Shown: piece after piece, positions 1 through 7,826 of the stretch | How positions within the stretch are numbered: the first letter of the stretch is position 1 | Layout of the letters: each line of letters starts with the position of its first letter | Origin: Polaribacter sp. | GTDB lineage: Bacteria; Bacteroidota; Bacteroidia; Flavobacteriales; Flavobacteriaceae | DNA: 36,374 nt | Direction: 5' to 3' | Assembly (NCBI GenBank): GCA_020631275.1 | Contig: JAHDHO010000007.1 | Coordinates: forward strand, 1 to 36,374 | Notes under the pieces: model-generated | Database searches by the model: none | What the model saw: only the letters and a program-made list of their open reading frames with translations | What the model was told of the DNA's origin: nothing | Made by a program: the position numbers and the translations under genes

Positions 1-1470
1 CATATACACTTTCCAAGCATCAGAGCCAGATTCTCTACCGCCACCAGTTTCTTTTTCACCACCAAAAGCACCACCAATTTCTGCACCAGAAGTACCAATA
101 TTTACATTTGCGATTCCGCAATCTGAACCTGCATAAGATAAAAATTTCTCTGCTTCTTTCATTTCGTTGGTCATAATTGCAGATGATAAACCTTGAGCAA
201 CACCATTTTGTTTTACAATAGCATTTTCTATTTCACCTGTATATTTCATTAGATATAAAATTGGTGCAAAAGTTTCGTGTTGTACAATTTCAAAATGATT
301 TTCTGCCTCTATAATTGCTGGTTTTACGTAGCAACCAGATTCGTAACCTTCACCTTCTAAAACACCACCTTCAACTAATACATTTCCACCTTCAGCTTTT
401 GCTTTTTCGATAGCAGCTAAATATGTATTTACAGAATCTTTATCGATTAATGGGCCAATATGATTTTTTTCATCTAAAGGATTTCCAATAGTTAATTGTT
501 TATAAGCACCAACAATTGCATCTCTTACTTTATCATAAACAGATTCGTGAATAATTAATCTTCTTGTTGATGTACAACGCTGTCCGCAAGTACCAACAGC
601 ACCAAAAACAGCTCCAGGAACAACAACTTTTAAATCTGCAGTTGGTGTAATAATAATGGCATTGTTACCACCTAATTCTAATAAAGATTTCCCAAAGCGC
701 TCTGCAACTTTTGCACCAACAATTCTTCCCATTCTTGTAGAACCTGTTGCAGAAACTAACGGAATTCTAGTATCAGCAGTCATCATTTCACCTACTTTAT
801 AATCTCCATTTATAATACAAGAAATTCCTTCTGGTAAATTATTTTCTTTTAAAATGTCTGCAATTATATTTTGACAAGCAATAGAGCAAAGAGGTGCTTT
901 TTCAGAAGCTTTCCAAACACAAACATCACCACAAATCCAAGCTAAAGCAGTGTTCCAAGCCCAAACAGCAACCGGAAAGTTAAATGCAGAAATAATACCA
1001 ACAACACCAATTGGGTGCCATTGTTCTCTCATTACATGTCCTGGTCTTTCCGACGGAATCGTTTGTCCGTTTAATTGTCTAGATAAACCAACTGCAAAAT
1101 CGCAGATATCGATCATTTCTTGTACCTCACCATAACCTTCTTGTAAAGATTTACCCATTTCATAAGAAACTAATTTTCCTAAAGGTTCCTTTAATTCTCT
1201 TAATTTGTTACCAAATTGGCGTACAATTTCTCCCCTTTGTGGTGCTGGCATATTCCTCCATGATAAAAACGCTTTGGTTGCAGTTTCCATCACTTTTTCG
1301 TAATCTTCTTTGGTAGTAGTTTTAACTTTACCAATTAACTTACCATCTACAGGCGAGTAAGATTCGATAACTTCTCCGTTAGAAAAATTATTTGAACCTG
1401 TAGAAGTACCATTATTTATATCTTTTAAACCTAATTCTTGTAAGGCGTTTTTTATTCCAAAATCCGTCAT
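1..1470 (-). CDS. ALDH7-type aldehyde dehydrogenase (partial, C-terminus cut by window edge)
   Basis: The minus strand is open from an ATG at 1470 to the left edge, giving 490 codons that start MTDFGIKNALQEL. It is an NAD(P)-dependent aldehyde dehydrogenase. The catalytic cysteine lies in GTCGQRCTSTRR (coded near 570-600) and the general-base glutamate in LLELGGNNA (near 660-690). The tail GGRESGSDAWKVYM is typical of the ALDH7 family (antiquitin, alpha-aminoadipate semialdehyde or piperideine-6-carboxylate dehydrogenase), so lysine catabolism is the likely role. About 20-30 residues are missing beyond the edge. A weak promoter-like TAATTTCG lies on the minus strand at 1514-1507. The subfamily is recognised from motifs; the exact substrate is inferred. 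Confidence 0.9.
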   Translation of the reverse strand, partial: MTDFGIKNALQELGLKDINNGTSTGSNNFSNGEVIESYSPVDGKLIGKVKTTTKEDYEKVMETATKAFLSWRNMPAPQRGEIVRQFGNKLRELKEPLGKLVSYEMGKSLQEGYGEVQEMIDICDFAVGLSRQLNGQTIPSERPGHVMREQWHPIGVVGIISAFNFPVAVWAWNTALAWICGDVCVWKASEKAPLCSIACQNIIADILKENNLPEGISCIINGDYKVGEMMTADTRIPLVSATGSTRMGRIVGAKVAERFGKSLLELGGNNAIIITPTADLKVVVPGAVFGAVGTCGQRCTSTRRLIIHESVYDKVRDAIVGAYKQLTIGNPLDEKNHIGPLIDKDSVNTYLAAIEKAKAEGGNVLVEGGVLEGEGYESGCYVKPAIIEAENHFEIVQHETFAPILYLMKYTGEIENAIVKQNGVAQGLSSAIMTNEMKEAEKFLSYAGSDCGIANVNIGTSGAEIGGAFGGEKETGGGRESGSDAWKVYM

Positions 1471-1585
1471 TTTTTTATTACGTTTTAGTTGTTTAATTTA
1501 GAAGTTCGAAATTACGAATTATTTTAGACATATATAAATTAAACAAAAATTACAAATATTGTTTAATTTTAAACAAATTATAAAA

Positions 1586-2638
1586 ATGAAAAACTTCTTT
1601 ATTGCCATTGTAACCTTTGTTATTTTATTAAGTTGCACATCAGAATCAACAAAAAATGAAACCTTAAACACAAAAAAAGTAAATGATTTTGCAATTATAA
1701 TTCATGGTGGTGCTGGTACTATTTTAAAGAAAAATATGTCTGATGAAAAAGAAGCAGCCTACAAAGCAAAATTAGAAGAAGCAATTAAAGTAGGTCATAC
1801 AATTCTTAAAAACGGAGGTACAAGTCAAGAAGCAGTTGTTAAAACGATACAAGTAATGGAAGAATCGCCATTATTTAATGCAGGTAAAGGTGCTGTTTTT
1901 ACGCATGAAGAAACCAACGAATTAGATGCCTCTTTTATGGATGGTAAAACATTAAATGCCGGTGCAGTTGCCGGGGTTACTAATGTAAAAAGTCCGATTG
2001 AATTAGCAGTTAAAATTATGACAGACTCTGATCATGTAATGCTTTCTGGTAAAGGAGCATCAATATTTGCTAAAGAAAAAGGCTTAGAAATTGTAGATCC
2101 AAGTTATTTTTATACTGATAGAAGGTTTGAATCTTTAAAGAGAATCAAAAATAAAAATAAGACAGAATTAGATCATGATGATAAAAAGGCTGCTTTTTAT
2201 GATGCTGATATTAAAAATGCAAAATTTGGTACAGTTGGTTGCGTTGCTCTTGATAAGAACGGAAATATTGCAGCAGGAACTTCTACTGGCGGAATGACAA
2301 ACAAACGTTGGGGAAGAATTGGTGATGCACCAATAATTGGTTCTGGTACATATGCAAATAACTTAACTTGTGGTGTTTCTTCTACAGGTTGGGGAGAATA
2401 TTTTATTAGAAGTCAAGTTGCATATGATATCTCTGCTCAAATGGAATATAAAAATAAAACCTTAAAAGAAGCGACTAAAGACGTTATTCAAAATAAACTA
2501 ACAAAACTTGGCGGTACTGGCGGAGTTGTTGCTCTAGATAAAAAAGGAAATATGTCTTTTGAATTTAATACCGCAGGTATGTATAGAGCCTCTATGGACG
2601 AAAAAGGAAATTTAGTAGTAAAAATCTACAAAGAATAA
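1586..2638 (+). CDS. Isoaspartyl peptidase / L-asparaginase, lipoprotein (Ntn-hydrolase)
   Basis: The 350-residue protein hydrolyses beta-aspartyl (isoaspartyl) dipeptides and asparagine. Known family members autocleave so that an internal Thr becomes the N-terminal nucleophile. Visible here are HGGAGTI near the N-terminus, NAGKGAVFT, and the nucleophile context KFGTVGCVA with Thr216 as the predicted cleavage residue. The N-terminus is a lipoprotein signal (ILLSC, Cys17), so the enzyme should be membrane-anchored in the periplasm or outer membrane, as is common in Bacteroidota. I chose the ATG at 1586 because the signal peptide begins there; an upstream TTG in frame at 1559 would put charged residues ahead of it. 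The gene converges on 2626-2970, with 13 bp of overlap at the 3' ends. Confidence 0.9.
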   Translation: MKNFFIAIVTFVILLSCTSESTKNETLNTKKVNDFAIIIHGGAGTILKKNMSDEKEAAYKAKLEEAIKVGHTILKNGGTSQEAVVKTIQVMEESPLFNAGKGAVFTHEETNELDASFMDGKTLNAGAVAGVTNVKSPIELAVKIMTDSDHVMLSGKGASIFAKEKGLEIVDPSYFYTDRRFESLKRIKNKNKTELDHDDKKAAFYDADIKNAKFGTVGCVALDKNGNIAAGTSTGGMTNKRWGRIGDAPIIGSGTYANNLTCGVSSTGWGEYFIRSQVAYDISAQMEYKNKTLKEATKDVIQNKLTKLGGTGGVVALDKKGNMSFEFNTAGMYRASMDEKGNLVVKIYKE

Positions 2639-2970
2639 GCCAACCACTTTTTAGGAATTGGTTTTAAATCTAATTCTGCTTGTTCTGATTTTATCTTTTT
2701 TTTCAAACCAATTCTAGAAATTTTAGGAATAGATAAATTTATATTATTGCGCTTATTAATAAGTTCTAAAACCTCGCTTATAGAATTGTCTGTGCATAAA
2801 ACTAAACTATTCATCATTGCGTTAGATTCTTCTTTTAAATCGTAAAAATCTACAAAATAAGCAGGTTTATTATCTTGATACACTAACCATTGGTGATACT
2901 TTCTTTTTGTTAGTTCTACAACTTCTTTTACACCTGTAATAGTTCTATATGTATTTTTAGATAAATGCAT
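2626..2970 (-). CDS. Hypothetical protein, 114 aa
   Basis: I do not recognise a family. The protein is basic and soluble, with no signal peptide or membrane segment. The first two thirds alternate short beta-like and helical stretches (YHQWLVYQDNKPAYFVDFYD), and the tail is lysine-rich (GLKKKIKSEQ). One cysteine is present (LVLCTD). Codon use and composition match the neighbours, which supports a real gene. It has no obvious operon partner: the next gene upstream on its own strand is beyond 3 kb, and the 3' end overlaps the convergent peptidase gene by 13 bp. No TAnnTTTG box was found upstream of it. Confidence 0.65.
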   Translation of the reverse strand: MHLSKNTYRTITGVKEVVELTKRKYHQWLVYQDNKPAYFVDFYDLKEESNAMMNSLVLCTDNSISEVLELINKRNNINLSIPKISRIGLKKKIKSEQAELDLKPIPKKWLAYSL

Positions 2971-3114
2971 TTATATTAAATTTAGGAGATAAAAATAATA
3001 TGAAGTGAAATTTTTTTTTCTATTTTTTGGATGAATGGTTCGTTTTTTACTTTAAAGATGTAATATTCTTCTTTAAAAGAGAAGTAATAATTCATAAACG
3101 TATTCTTTAAATCT

Positions 3115-3122
3115 TATTTTTG
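3115..3122 (+). promoter_or_regulatory. TAnnTTTG promoter box for the LuxE-like gene
   Basis: TATTTTTG matches the Bacteroidota -7 consensus TAnnTTTG and ends 9 bases before the ATG at 3132. The 5' leader would be at most a few bases. No clear -33 TTG was found at 17-23 bp upstream. Confidence 0.6.
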
Positions 3123-3131
3123 CAATACGTT

Positions 3132-4106
3132 ATGACAGACAAGATTTTTAACATACATTCAACAGAAGAGTTTAACCAGGTTGCCTTAGAGGTTTTTAAA
3201 CATCAATTTAAAAATAATAAAGTTTATAGGTCTTTTTGCGATCTATTATACATTCATCCATCAGATATTTCTAAAGTAGAAGATATTCCTTTTTTACCAA
3301 TTCAGTTTTTTAAAAGTAAAAAAGTAATTGCTAGTTTAGAGCAAGAGCAAGCTGTTTTTACAAGTTCTGGTACAACAGGGAGTACTACAAGTAAGCACTT
3401 TGTAACAGATGTGAATCTTTATAAAGAAAGTTATTTAAAAGGGTTTGATTACTTCTATGGTAATATAGAAGATTACACAGTGCTCGCATTATTACCAAAT
3501 TACCTCGAAAGAACAGGTTCTTCTTTGGTTTTTATGGTTGATGATTTAATTAAAAAATCGAAACAATCAGAAAGTGGTTTTTACTTAAATAATCTACAAG
3601 AATTAGCAAAAAAACTTTTAGAATTAGATGCTAAAGGACAAAAAGTACTTCTAATTGGGGTTTCTTTTGCTTTGTTAGATTTGATTGATTTGCATCAATT
3701 CGACCTAAAAAACACCATTGTTATGGAAACCGGTGGAATGAAAGGAAGGAGAAAAGAATTGGTTAGAGAAGAATTGCATAAAATTTTAAAATCTGGTTTT
3801 GGTGTTGATGAAATTCATTCAGAATACGGCATGACAGAATTACTAAGTCAAGGTTATTCTAAAGGAAACGGCGTTTTTAACACACCACCTTGGATGCAAA
3901 TTTTAACAAGAGATACAGAAGACGCATTAAGTATTAATCCGCATGGTAAAAATGGCGGAATTAATGTTATTGATTTAGCAAATTACAATTCTTGTTCTTT
4001 TATAGCTACGCAAGATCTTGGTAAAGTTTATGCAGATAATTCTTTCGAAATTATTGGTCGTTTCGATAATTCAGACATTAGAGGTTGCAACCTAATGGTT
4101 TTATAA
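3132..4106 (+). CDS. LuxE-like acyl-protein synthetase / adenylate-forming enzyme
   Basis: This 324-residue protein belongs to the LuxE branch of the ANL (acyl-activating) superfamily, which activates a carboxylate with ATP. The phosphate-binding loop TSSGTTG is at residues 77-83, and a second adenylate-contact motif is visible as SEYGMTE. The length fits the LuxE family (about 320-370). No luciferase or LuxC/LuxD homologue is nearby, so light production is not implied; stand-alone LuxE-like proteins occur in many Bacteroidota with unknown substrates. The ATG at 3132 was chosen over an in-frame TTG at 3120 because the TTG is part of the promoter box. mscL follows after 19 bp and may be co-transcribed. 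Confidence 0.8.
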   Translation: MTDKIFNIHSTEEFNQVALEVFKHQFKNNKVYRSFCDLLYIHPSDISKVEDIPFLPIQFFKSKKVIASLEQEQAVFTSSGTTGSTTSKHFVTDVNLYKESYLKGFDYFYGNIEDYTVLALLPNYLERTGSSLVFMVDDLIKKSKQSESGFYLNNLQELAKKLLELDAKGQKVLLIGVSFALLDLIDLHQFDLKNTIVMETGGMKGRRKELVREELHKILKSGFGVDEIHSEYGMTELLSQGYSKGNGVFNTPPWMQILTRDTEDALSINPHGKNGGINVIDLANYNSCSFIATQDLGKVYADNSFEIIGRFDNSDIRGCNLMVL

Positions 4107-4125
4107 AAATTTAAAAAAAAGAGGT

Positions 4126-4587
4126 ATGAAATTTAAATTATTACAAGAATTTAAAGACTTTGCTGTTAAAGGAAACATGATAGATATTGCTATTGGTGTT
4201 ATAATTGGTACAGCTTTTAATAAAGTAGTAAATATTTTAGTTAAAGAAGTTTTAATGCCGCCACTTTCTTATATGACAGATGGTGCTAATTGGGAAAATA
4301 GAAAGATAATTTTAAGAGAAGCAATTTTTACAAACGATAAAATTACAACAGAAGAAATTGCAATAGGTTATGGTAAATTAATAGAAGCAGGTGTAGATTT
4401 TTTAGTGATTTCTTTTACGGTTTTTGTAGTTGTAAAAATGATGAATTCATTAAAAAACAAAGCAGATGACCCTAAAAACGCTAAAGTTGTAACTCCAAAA
4501 AATATCGAATTAATGAATAAAACAAATGAGCTTTTAGAAAAGCAAAATGAGTATTTATTAAAAGTTTTAGGAGAAAGATCTAACTAA
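4126..4587 (+). CDS. mscL: Large-conductance mechanosensitive channel MscL
   Basis: MscL opens under membrane tension and releases solutes during hypo-osmotic shock. The 153-residue protein shows the family N-terminus (LLQEFKDFAVKGNMIDIAIG), a first membrane helix with the small-residue packing IGVIIGTAFNKVV, a periplasmic loop of about 40 residues, and a second helix FLVISFTVFVVVKMM. An amphipathic coiled-coil tail (ELLEKQNEYLLKVL) ends it, as expected for the cytoplasmic bundle. The gene lies 19 bp after the LuxE-like gene. GAGG sits only 2-3 bases before the ATG, too close to be a good ribosome site. The 3' end overlaps the convergent hxlR-type gene by 8 bp. Confidence 0.95.
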   Translation: MKFKLLQEFKDFAVKGNMIDIAIGVIIGTAFNKVVNILVKEVLMPPLSYMTDGANWENRKIILREAIFTNDKITTEEIAIGYGKLIEAGVDFLVISFTVFVVVKMMNSLKNKADDPKNAKVVTPKNIELMNKTNELLEKQNEYLLKVLGERSN

Positions 4588-4921
4588 TCTTTTTATAATT
4601 TTCTACAGCATAATTACCCCAATCTGCTATAGATTGTACAACAGGTATTAAACTTTTACCAAAATCTGTTAAAGAGTATTCTACTTTTAAAGGCGGTTTA
4701 GAAGTGTAAACTTTACGTTTAACTAAGCCATCTTCTTCTAAGGTTTTTAATTGTAAACTTAGTGTACGTTCCGTAACCGATGGCATTTCTTTTCTTAATT
4801 CGTTATAACGAAGAGTCTTTTCTCTTAGATGAAATAGAATAACTGTTTTCCATTTTCCGCCAATAAACCCCATAGTTAAACTTGCACAACAAGGGTATTC
4901 TTTACCATTTAATTTATACAT
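4580..4921 (-). CDS. HxlR-family winged-helix transcriptional regulator
   Basis: The 113-residue MarR-like winged-helix protein has the typical HxlR sequence: a cysteine region (PCC, Cys11 and Cys12), then MGFIGGKWKTVILFHL, the recognition-helix region ELRKEMPSVTERTLSLQLK, and a wing ending KVEYSLTDFGKSL. Family members such as YodB, HypR and QorR sense quinones, diamide or other electrophiles through N-terminal cysteines and repress nitroreductase or azoreductase genes. The gene is divergent from a nitroreductase, and the shared 242-bp intergenic region has two identical 18-bp dyads, so autoregulation and control of the nitroreductase are a good inference. Confidence 0.9.
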   Translation of the reverse strand: MYKLNGKEYPCCASLTMGFIGGKWKTVILFHLREKTLRYNELRKEMPSVTERTLSLQLKTLEEDGLVKRKVYTSKPPLKVEYSLTDFGKSLIPVVQSIADWGNYAVENYKKIS

Positions 4922-4944
4922 ATTAGCTTTTATTAAATTTTATG

Positions 4945-4975
4945 CAAATGTAGTATACTATCATCAATTAAGCAA
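4945..4975 (-). promoter_or_regulatory. Promoter of the HxlR regulator gene
   Basis: On the minus strand TACATTTG (4952-4945) matches TAnnTTTG, and a TTG at 4975-4973 lies 20 bp upstream, within the usual 17-23 bp spacing. It overlaps the small palindrome at 4951-4960 and abuts the operator at 4975-4992. Confidence 0.6.
4951..4960. promoter_or_regulatory. Perfect 10-bp palindrome TAGTATACTA, possible extra regulator site
   Basis: The palindrome overlaps the -7 box of the hxlR-type gene and shares the ACTA/TAGT elements of the two larger dyads. It may be a weaker third binding site. The assignment is inferred from position only. Confidence 0.35.
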
Positions 4976-4992
4976 CTATACTTTTTATAGTA
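4975..4992. promoter_or_regulatory. Operator copy 1 for the HxlR regulator (18-bp dyad)
   Basis: ACTATACTTTTTATAGTA contains perfect 6-bp arms ACTATA and TATAGT with a 5-bp spacer. The identical 18-mer recurs at 5112-5129. This copy sits at the upstream edge of the regulator's own promoter. Confidence 0.65.
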
Positions 4993-5079
4993 AATTTAAC
5001 ATTTGTCTAAATGTGTTGATATTGTTATGTTTAAGTGGTTTTTTGTTAAAATAATTTGTACTATCATTTTCGACCGTTA

Positions 5080-5110
5080 TTGTGTGTTTTAGATTCTCTA
5101 ATTACTTTTG
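5080..5110 (+). promoter_or_regulatory. Promoter of the nitroreductase gene
   Basis: TTG at 5080-5082 and TACTTTTG at 5103-5110 are separated by 20 bp, matching the Bacteroidota promoter architecture. Operator copy 2 starts 1 bp after the -7 box, where it would cover the transcription start. Confidence 0.7.
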
Positions 5111-5111
5111 C

Positions 5112-5129
5112 ACTATACTTTTTATAGTA
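5112..5129. promoter_or_regulatory. Operator copy 2 for the HxlR regulator (18-bp dyad)
   Basis: This is the same 18-mer as at 4975-4992, base for base. It lies directly downstream of the nitroreductase -7 box, a classic repression position. Confidence 0.7.
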
Positions 5130-5163
5130 TAATTAAAAATCAACTTTAAAAAAAAATATACAA

Positions 5164-5823
5164 ATGAATTTAACTGAAATATTAAACTGGAGATACACAA
5201 CTAAAGAATTTGACGCAACAAAAAAAATATCTGAAGCAGATATGGCAGAGGTAAAAAATTTATTAAGAATGAGCCCGTCGAGCGTAAATTTACAACCTTG
5301 GCATTTTATAGTTGCAGAAACTACAGAAGGTAAAGCACGTATTGCAAAAGGAACTCAAGGTTTCTTTCATTTTAATGAGCCTAAAGTAACCAATGCATCT
5401 GCAGTAGTTTTGTTTTGTGTAAAAACAGATGCTGATGATGACTATTATCAGCATATTGCAGATACCGAAGATAAGAATGGTAGATTTCCAAATGAAGACA
5501 TAAAAAACGGATTTTTAGGAGCAGTTAAAGCGTTTGCTGGGATTCATAAATACGATTTAAAAGACCAACAACACTGGATGGAAAAGCAAGTATACCTTAA
5601 CATTGGTAGCTTTTTATTAGGTGTTGCTAGTTTAGGTATAGATGCAACTCCAATGGAGGGTATTGATGTAAAAGCTTTAGATGAAGAATTTGGATTAAGA
5701 GAAAAAGGATACACATCTTTAGTAGCCGTTTCTTTAGGTTATAGAGCAGAATCTGACTTTAATTCAACAGACAAAACACCGAAATCTAGATTGCCAGAAA
5801 GTGAATTATTCACTGAAATTTAG
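5164..5823 (+). CDS. NfsB-like NAD(P)H nitroreductase
   Basis: The 219-residue FMN-dependent enzyme reduces nitroaromatics, quinones or dihydropteridine-type substrates with NAD(P)H. Its N-terminus has the family FMN-phosphate motif region RYTTKEFD, then SPSSVNLQPWHFIV (residues about 37-50), a central helix with the dimer contacts, and GIDATPMEGID, which is typical of the NfsB/NfnB group. The length matches NfsB (about 217). The gene is divergent from the HxlR regulator and has an HxlR-type dyad on its transcription start, so it is probably induced by electrophiles. The cupin gene follows 21 bp later and is likely in the same transcript. Confidence 0.92.
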   Translation: MNLTEILNWRYTTKEFDATKKISEADMAEVKNLLRMSPSSVNLQPWHFIVAETTEGKARIAKGTQGFFHFNEPKVTNASAVVLFCVKTDADDDYYQHIADTEDKNGRFPNEDIKNGFLGAVKAFAGIHKYDLKDQQHWMEKQVYLNIGSFLLGVASLGIDATPMEGIDVKALDEEFGLREKGYTSLVAVSLGYRAESDFNSTDKTPKSRLPESELFTEI

Positions 5824-5844
5824 ATAGTATTTAGATCAAAAATT

Positions 5845-6678
5845 ATGAAAAAAAATATTTTGATCGCATTCGCATTAGTAACAGGTTTTTATGCAAATGC
5901 ACAAACACCAACAACAGACAGTATTAAGTCTATAAACGAAGTAGTAACTGCAGATAATGTAGAGTGGGGTTGGTTAAATCCGTTACGAGGTGATAAAAGT
6001 CCTGCGGCAGGAAAACTTTGGGGAGACAGAACAAAAAACGAACCAGCAGGATTCTTAGTAAAATTCAATAAAGGATTTTCTTCGCCACCACACATTCATA
6101 ATATTACTTATCGTGGTGTAGTCATTAAAGGATTATTGCATAATGATGACGAGCAAGCCGAAAAATAATGGTTATCAGCAGGTTCTTATTGGCAGCAACC
6201 AGCAGGAGAAGCACATATTACTGCAGCAGATGATAATGAGAATATGGCTTTTTTAGATATTCAAGAAGGTCCGTATTTGGTAAAGCCAACATCAGAAGCT
6301 TTTGATAATGGAGAAAGACCTGTTAATGTTGATAAAACCAATATAGTTTGGTTAAATGCTAAGGATATCGAGTGGATTTCTAATAAGAGTAAAGTGCAAA
6401 CTGCCTTTTTATGGGGAAGTCACAAAGACAATCAATTACGTGCAACACTTTTAAAACTACCAGCTGGTTTTAAAGGAAAAATTAAAAATTTAAGTCAGAA
6501 TTTTAGAGCTGTTGTTATTTCTGGAGGAATTTCACACCAGTTTTCTAAAAAAGAAGATAAAAAGAAATTAAACGCACCATCGTATTTCGGTGCAGAAGAA
6601 AATGGAACGTCAATCATTTCAGCAGAAAAAGAAACCGTTCTTTATATTAGAAGTAACGGAAAGTGTAAAGTGATTTAA
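5845..6678 (+). pseudogene. DUF4437-like cupin protein, interrupted by an in-frame TAA at 6166-6168
   Basis: Reading frame 5845-6165 codes for 107 residues: a signal peptide (cleavage likely after YANA) and the first cupin half ([24 protein letters not shown]). A TAA follows at 6166-6168, and the same frame continues without another stop to 6678. The continuation begins WLSAGSYWQQPAGEAHITAA, the expected rest of the first cupin barrel, then a second cupin half (VWLNAKDIEWI, FLWGSHKD). The frame is unbroken, so only one codon splits the gene. A restart at the in-frame ATG 6244 would give 144 residues lacking half of the first barrel. It could be a young pseudogene, a readthrough gene or a base-call error. 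The gene is downstream of the nitroreductase and has a terminator at 6718-6754. Confidence 0.8.
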
Positions 6679-6717
6679 AAATATAATTAAACCCCAAATA
6701 TCGATTAATACTAGACG

Positions 6718-6754
6718 AAGCCACCAATTATTATAATATTATGTGTGGCTTTTT
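6718..6754 (+). terminator. Probable intrinsic terminator of the nitroreductase-cupin transcript
   Basis: AAGCCAC at 6718-6724 pairs with GTGGCTT at 6745-6751 across a 20-nt AT-rich loop, followed by a T run to 6754. The loop is long, so this is weaker than the other terminators in the window. Confidence 0.55.
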
Positions 6755-6839
6755 CATTTTCATCATGTAATTTGATTATAAGAGCTAACTGCAAAAACTA
6801 GTAGTTATCGATATCCAAAAAAGAATCTAAAAATTAGAT

Positions 6840-7802
6840 ATGAAAACAATAACAAATACCAATGCACTAGAACAAGCACGTACACTTTCACAACCATCTC
6901 GTGAAGCATCATTAAATAGAGAACCATCCGTAGCTCAATTTTGGAATAACAACAGAAAGCTATTAGAAGATGCTTGGGCAGAATGGGAGATTGAAAATAA
7001 AGACAATTTATTAATTCCTGATGAAACCCTACTTGATCCAAAATTGCGAAAAGCAATTAACGATGCATGGGAAAATCCTGAGAAAGAACAAGCCGTAGCA
7101 GATTTATGGGAAGAAATTATTCCTGGTGTTTATGTTGCACAATTTTTCGATGTAGAACGTTTAGCAGAATTTCGTAATTATCTTGAAGATGTGGTAAATT
7201 CACAAATACCTAGGCGTGCACCATATGGTATACAACTAAATCGTTACGGAATTATGCTTGATCCAAGATCTGAAGGTCATTTGGCTGCACCAAATTTTCA
7301 AGAATTTTATAACACAATTATGGATCGTTTTATGCGTCCGATTGCACGTTTGCTTTTAGGAACTTATGGTTACGATAACCAAACTTTTGGTTTTTCAATT
7401 CAATATAATCCAGATAAGGATAAAGATTTGCACGCACATACAGATGCTTCAGCAGCTACTTTAAATATCAACATCAATTTACCAGATGAAGAGTTTACGG
7501 GTTCGCAAGTAGATTTTCATGATAAAACCACAGGAAAAACTGTACAAACCATTTTTGAATCAGGAAAAGCTATCATCCACAGAGGTAACGTGCCGCACGC
7601 TACACATCCTATTATTACAGGACAACGAAGTAATTTAGTAGTTTGGCTTTACGGAGATCGTATGCAAGTGCCAAGAGGAAGTACAAGTAGTTATGGTAAT
7701 GTAAATAACTTAACGTCAGAGAGTGTAACATCAGAAAATATTTCAGCTGGTGAACGTTGGAGTGTGCCAAAAGGAACTAAAGATACGTTTGCGCCATTTT
7801 AA
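6840..7802 (+). CDS. 2OG-Fe(II) dioxygenase-like protein
   Basis: The 320-residue protein resembles the 2-oxoglutarate/Fe(II) oxygenase superfamily. The C-terminal half has the expected jelly-roll signature: a HAHTD segment supplying the HxD pair (His200, Asp202), then FTGSQVDFHD, then SGKAIIHRGNVPHATHP with the distal metal His (His253 or His256), and RSNLVVWLYG, where Arg263 would bind the 2-oxoglutarate carboxylate. The first 110 residues are helical and acidic and I do not recognise them. No signal peptide is seen. The substrate is unknown. It is followed after 24 bp by an SDR gene, probably the same operon. The terminator at 6718 separates it from the nitroreductase unit. Confidence 0.75.
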   Translation: MKTITNTNALEQARTLSQPSREASLNREPSVAQFWNNNRKLLEDAWAEWEIENKDNLLIPDETLLDPKLRKAINDAWENPEKEQAVADLWEEIIPGVYVAQFFDVERLAEFRNYLEDVVNSQIPRRAPYGIQLNRYGIMLDPRSEGHLAAPNFQEFYNTIMDRFMRPIARLLLGTYGYDNQTFGFSIQYNPDKDKDLHAHTDASAATLNININLPDEEFTGSQVDFHDKTTGKTVQTIFESGKAIIHRGNVPHATHPIITGQRSNLVVWLYGDRMQVPRGSTSSYGNVNNLTSESVTSENISAGERWSVPKGTKDTFAPF

Positions 7803-7826
7803 AAAAAATTAAAAAGATAATAGAAT

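Noticed and set aside
950-1135. Open frame on the plus strand inside the aldehyde dehydrogenase gene
   Set aside because: It is antisense to an intact, motif-bearing ALDH7 frame and codes for nothing recognisable.
3132-4106. Bioluminescence locus because of the LuxE-like gene
   Set aside because: No luxA, luxB, luxC or luxD homologue is present in the window.
5889-6095. Open frame antisense to the cupin gene
   Set aside because: The plus-strand frame has a signal peptide and cupin motifs; the antisense one has none.
6168-6170. Translational restart at the ATG overlapping the TAA in the cupin gene
   Set aside because: That ATG is in another frame and meets a stop after about 20 codons, so it cannot yield the second half.
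6805-7056. Minus-strand open frame overlapping the start of the 2OG oxygenase gene
   Set aside because: It is a shadow frame, rich in Leu/Phe/Tyr, opposite a well-supported gene.
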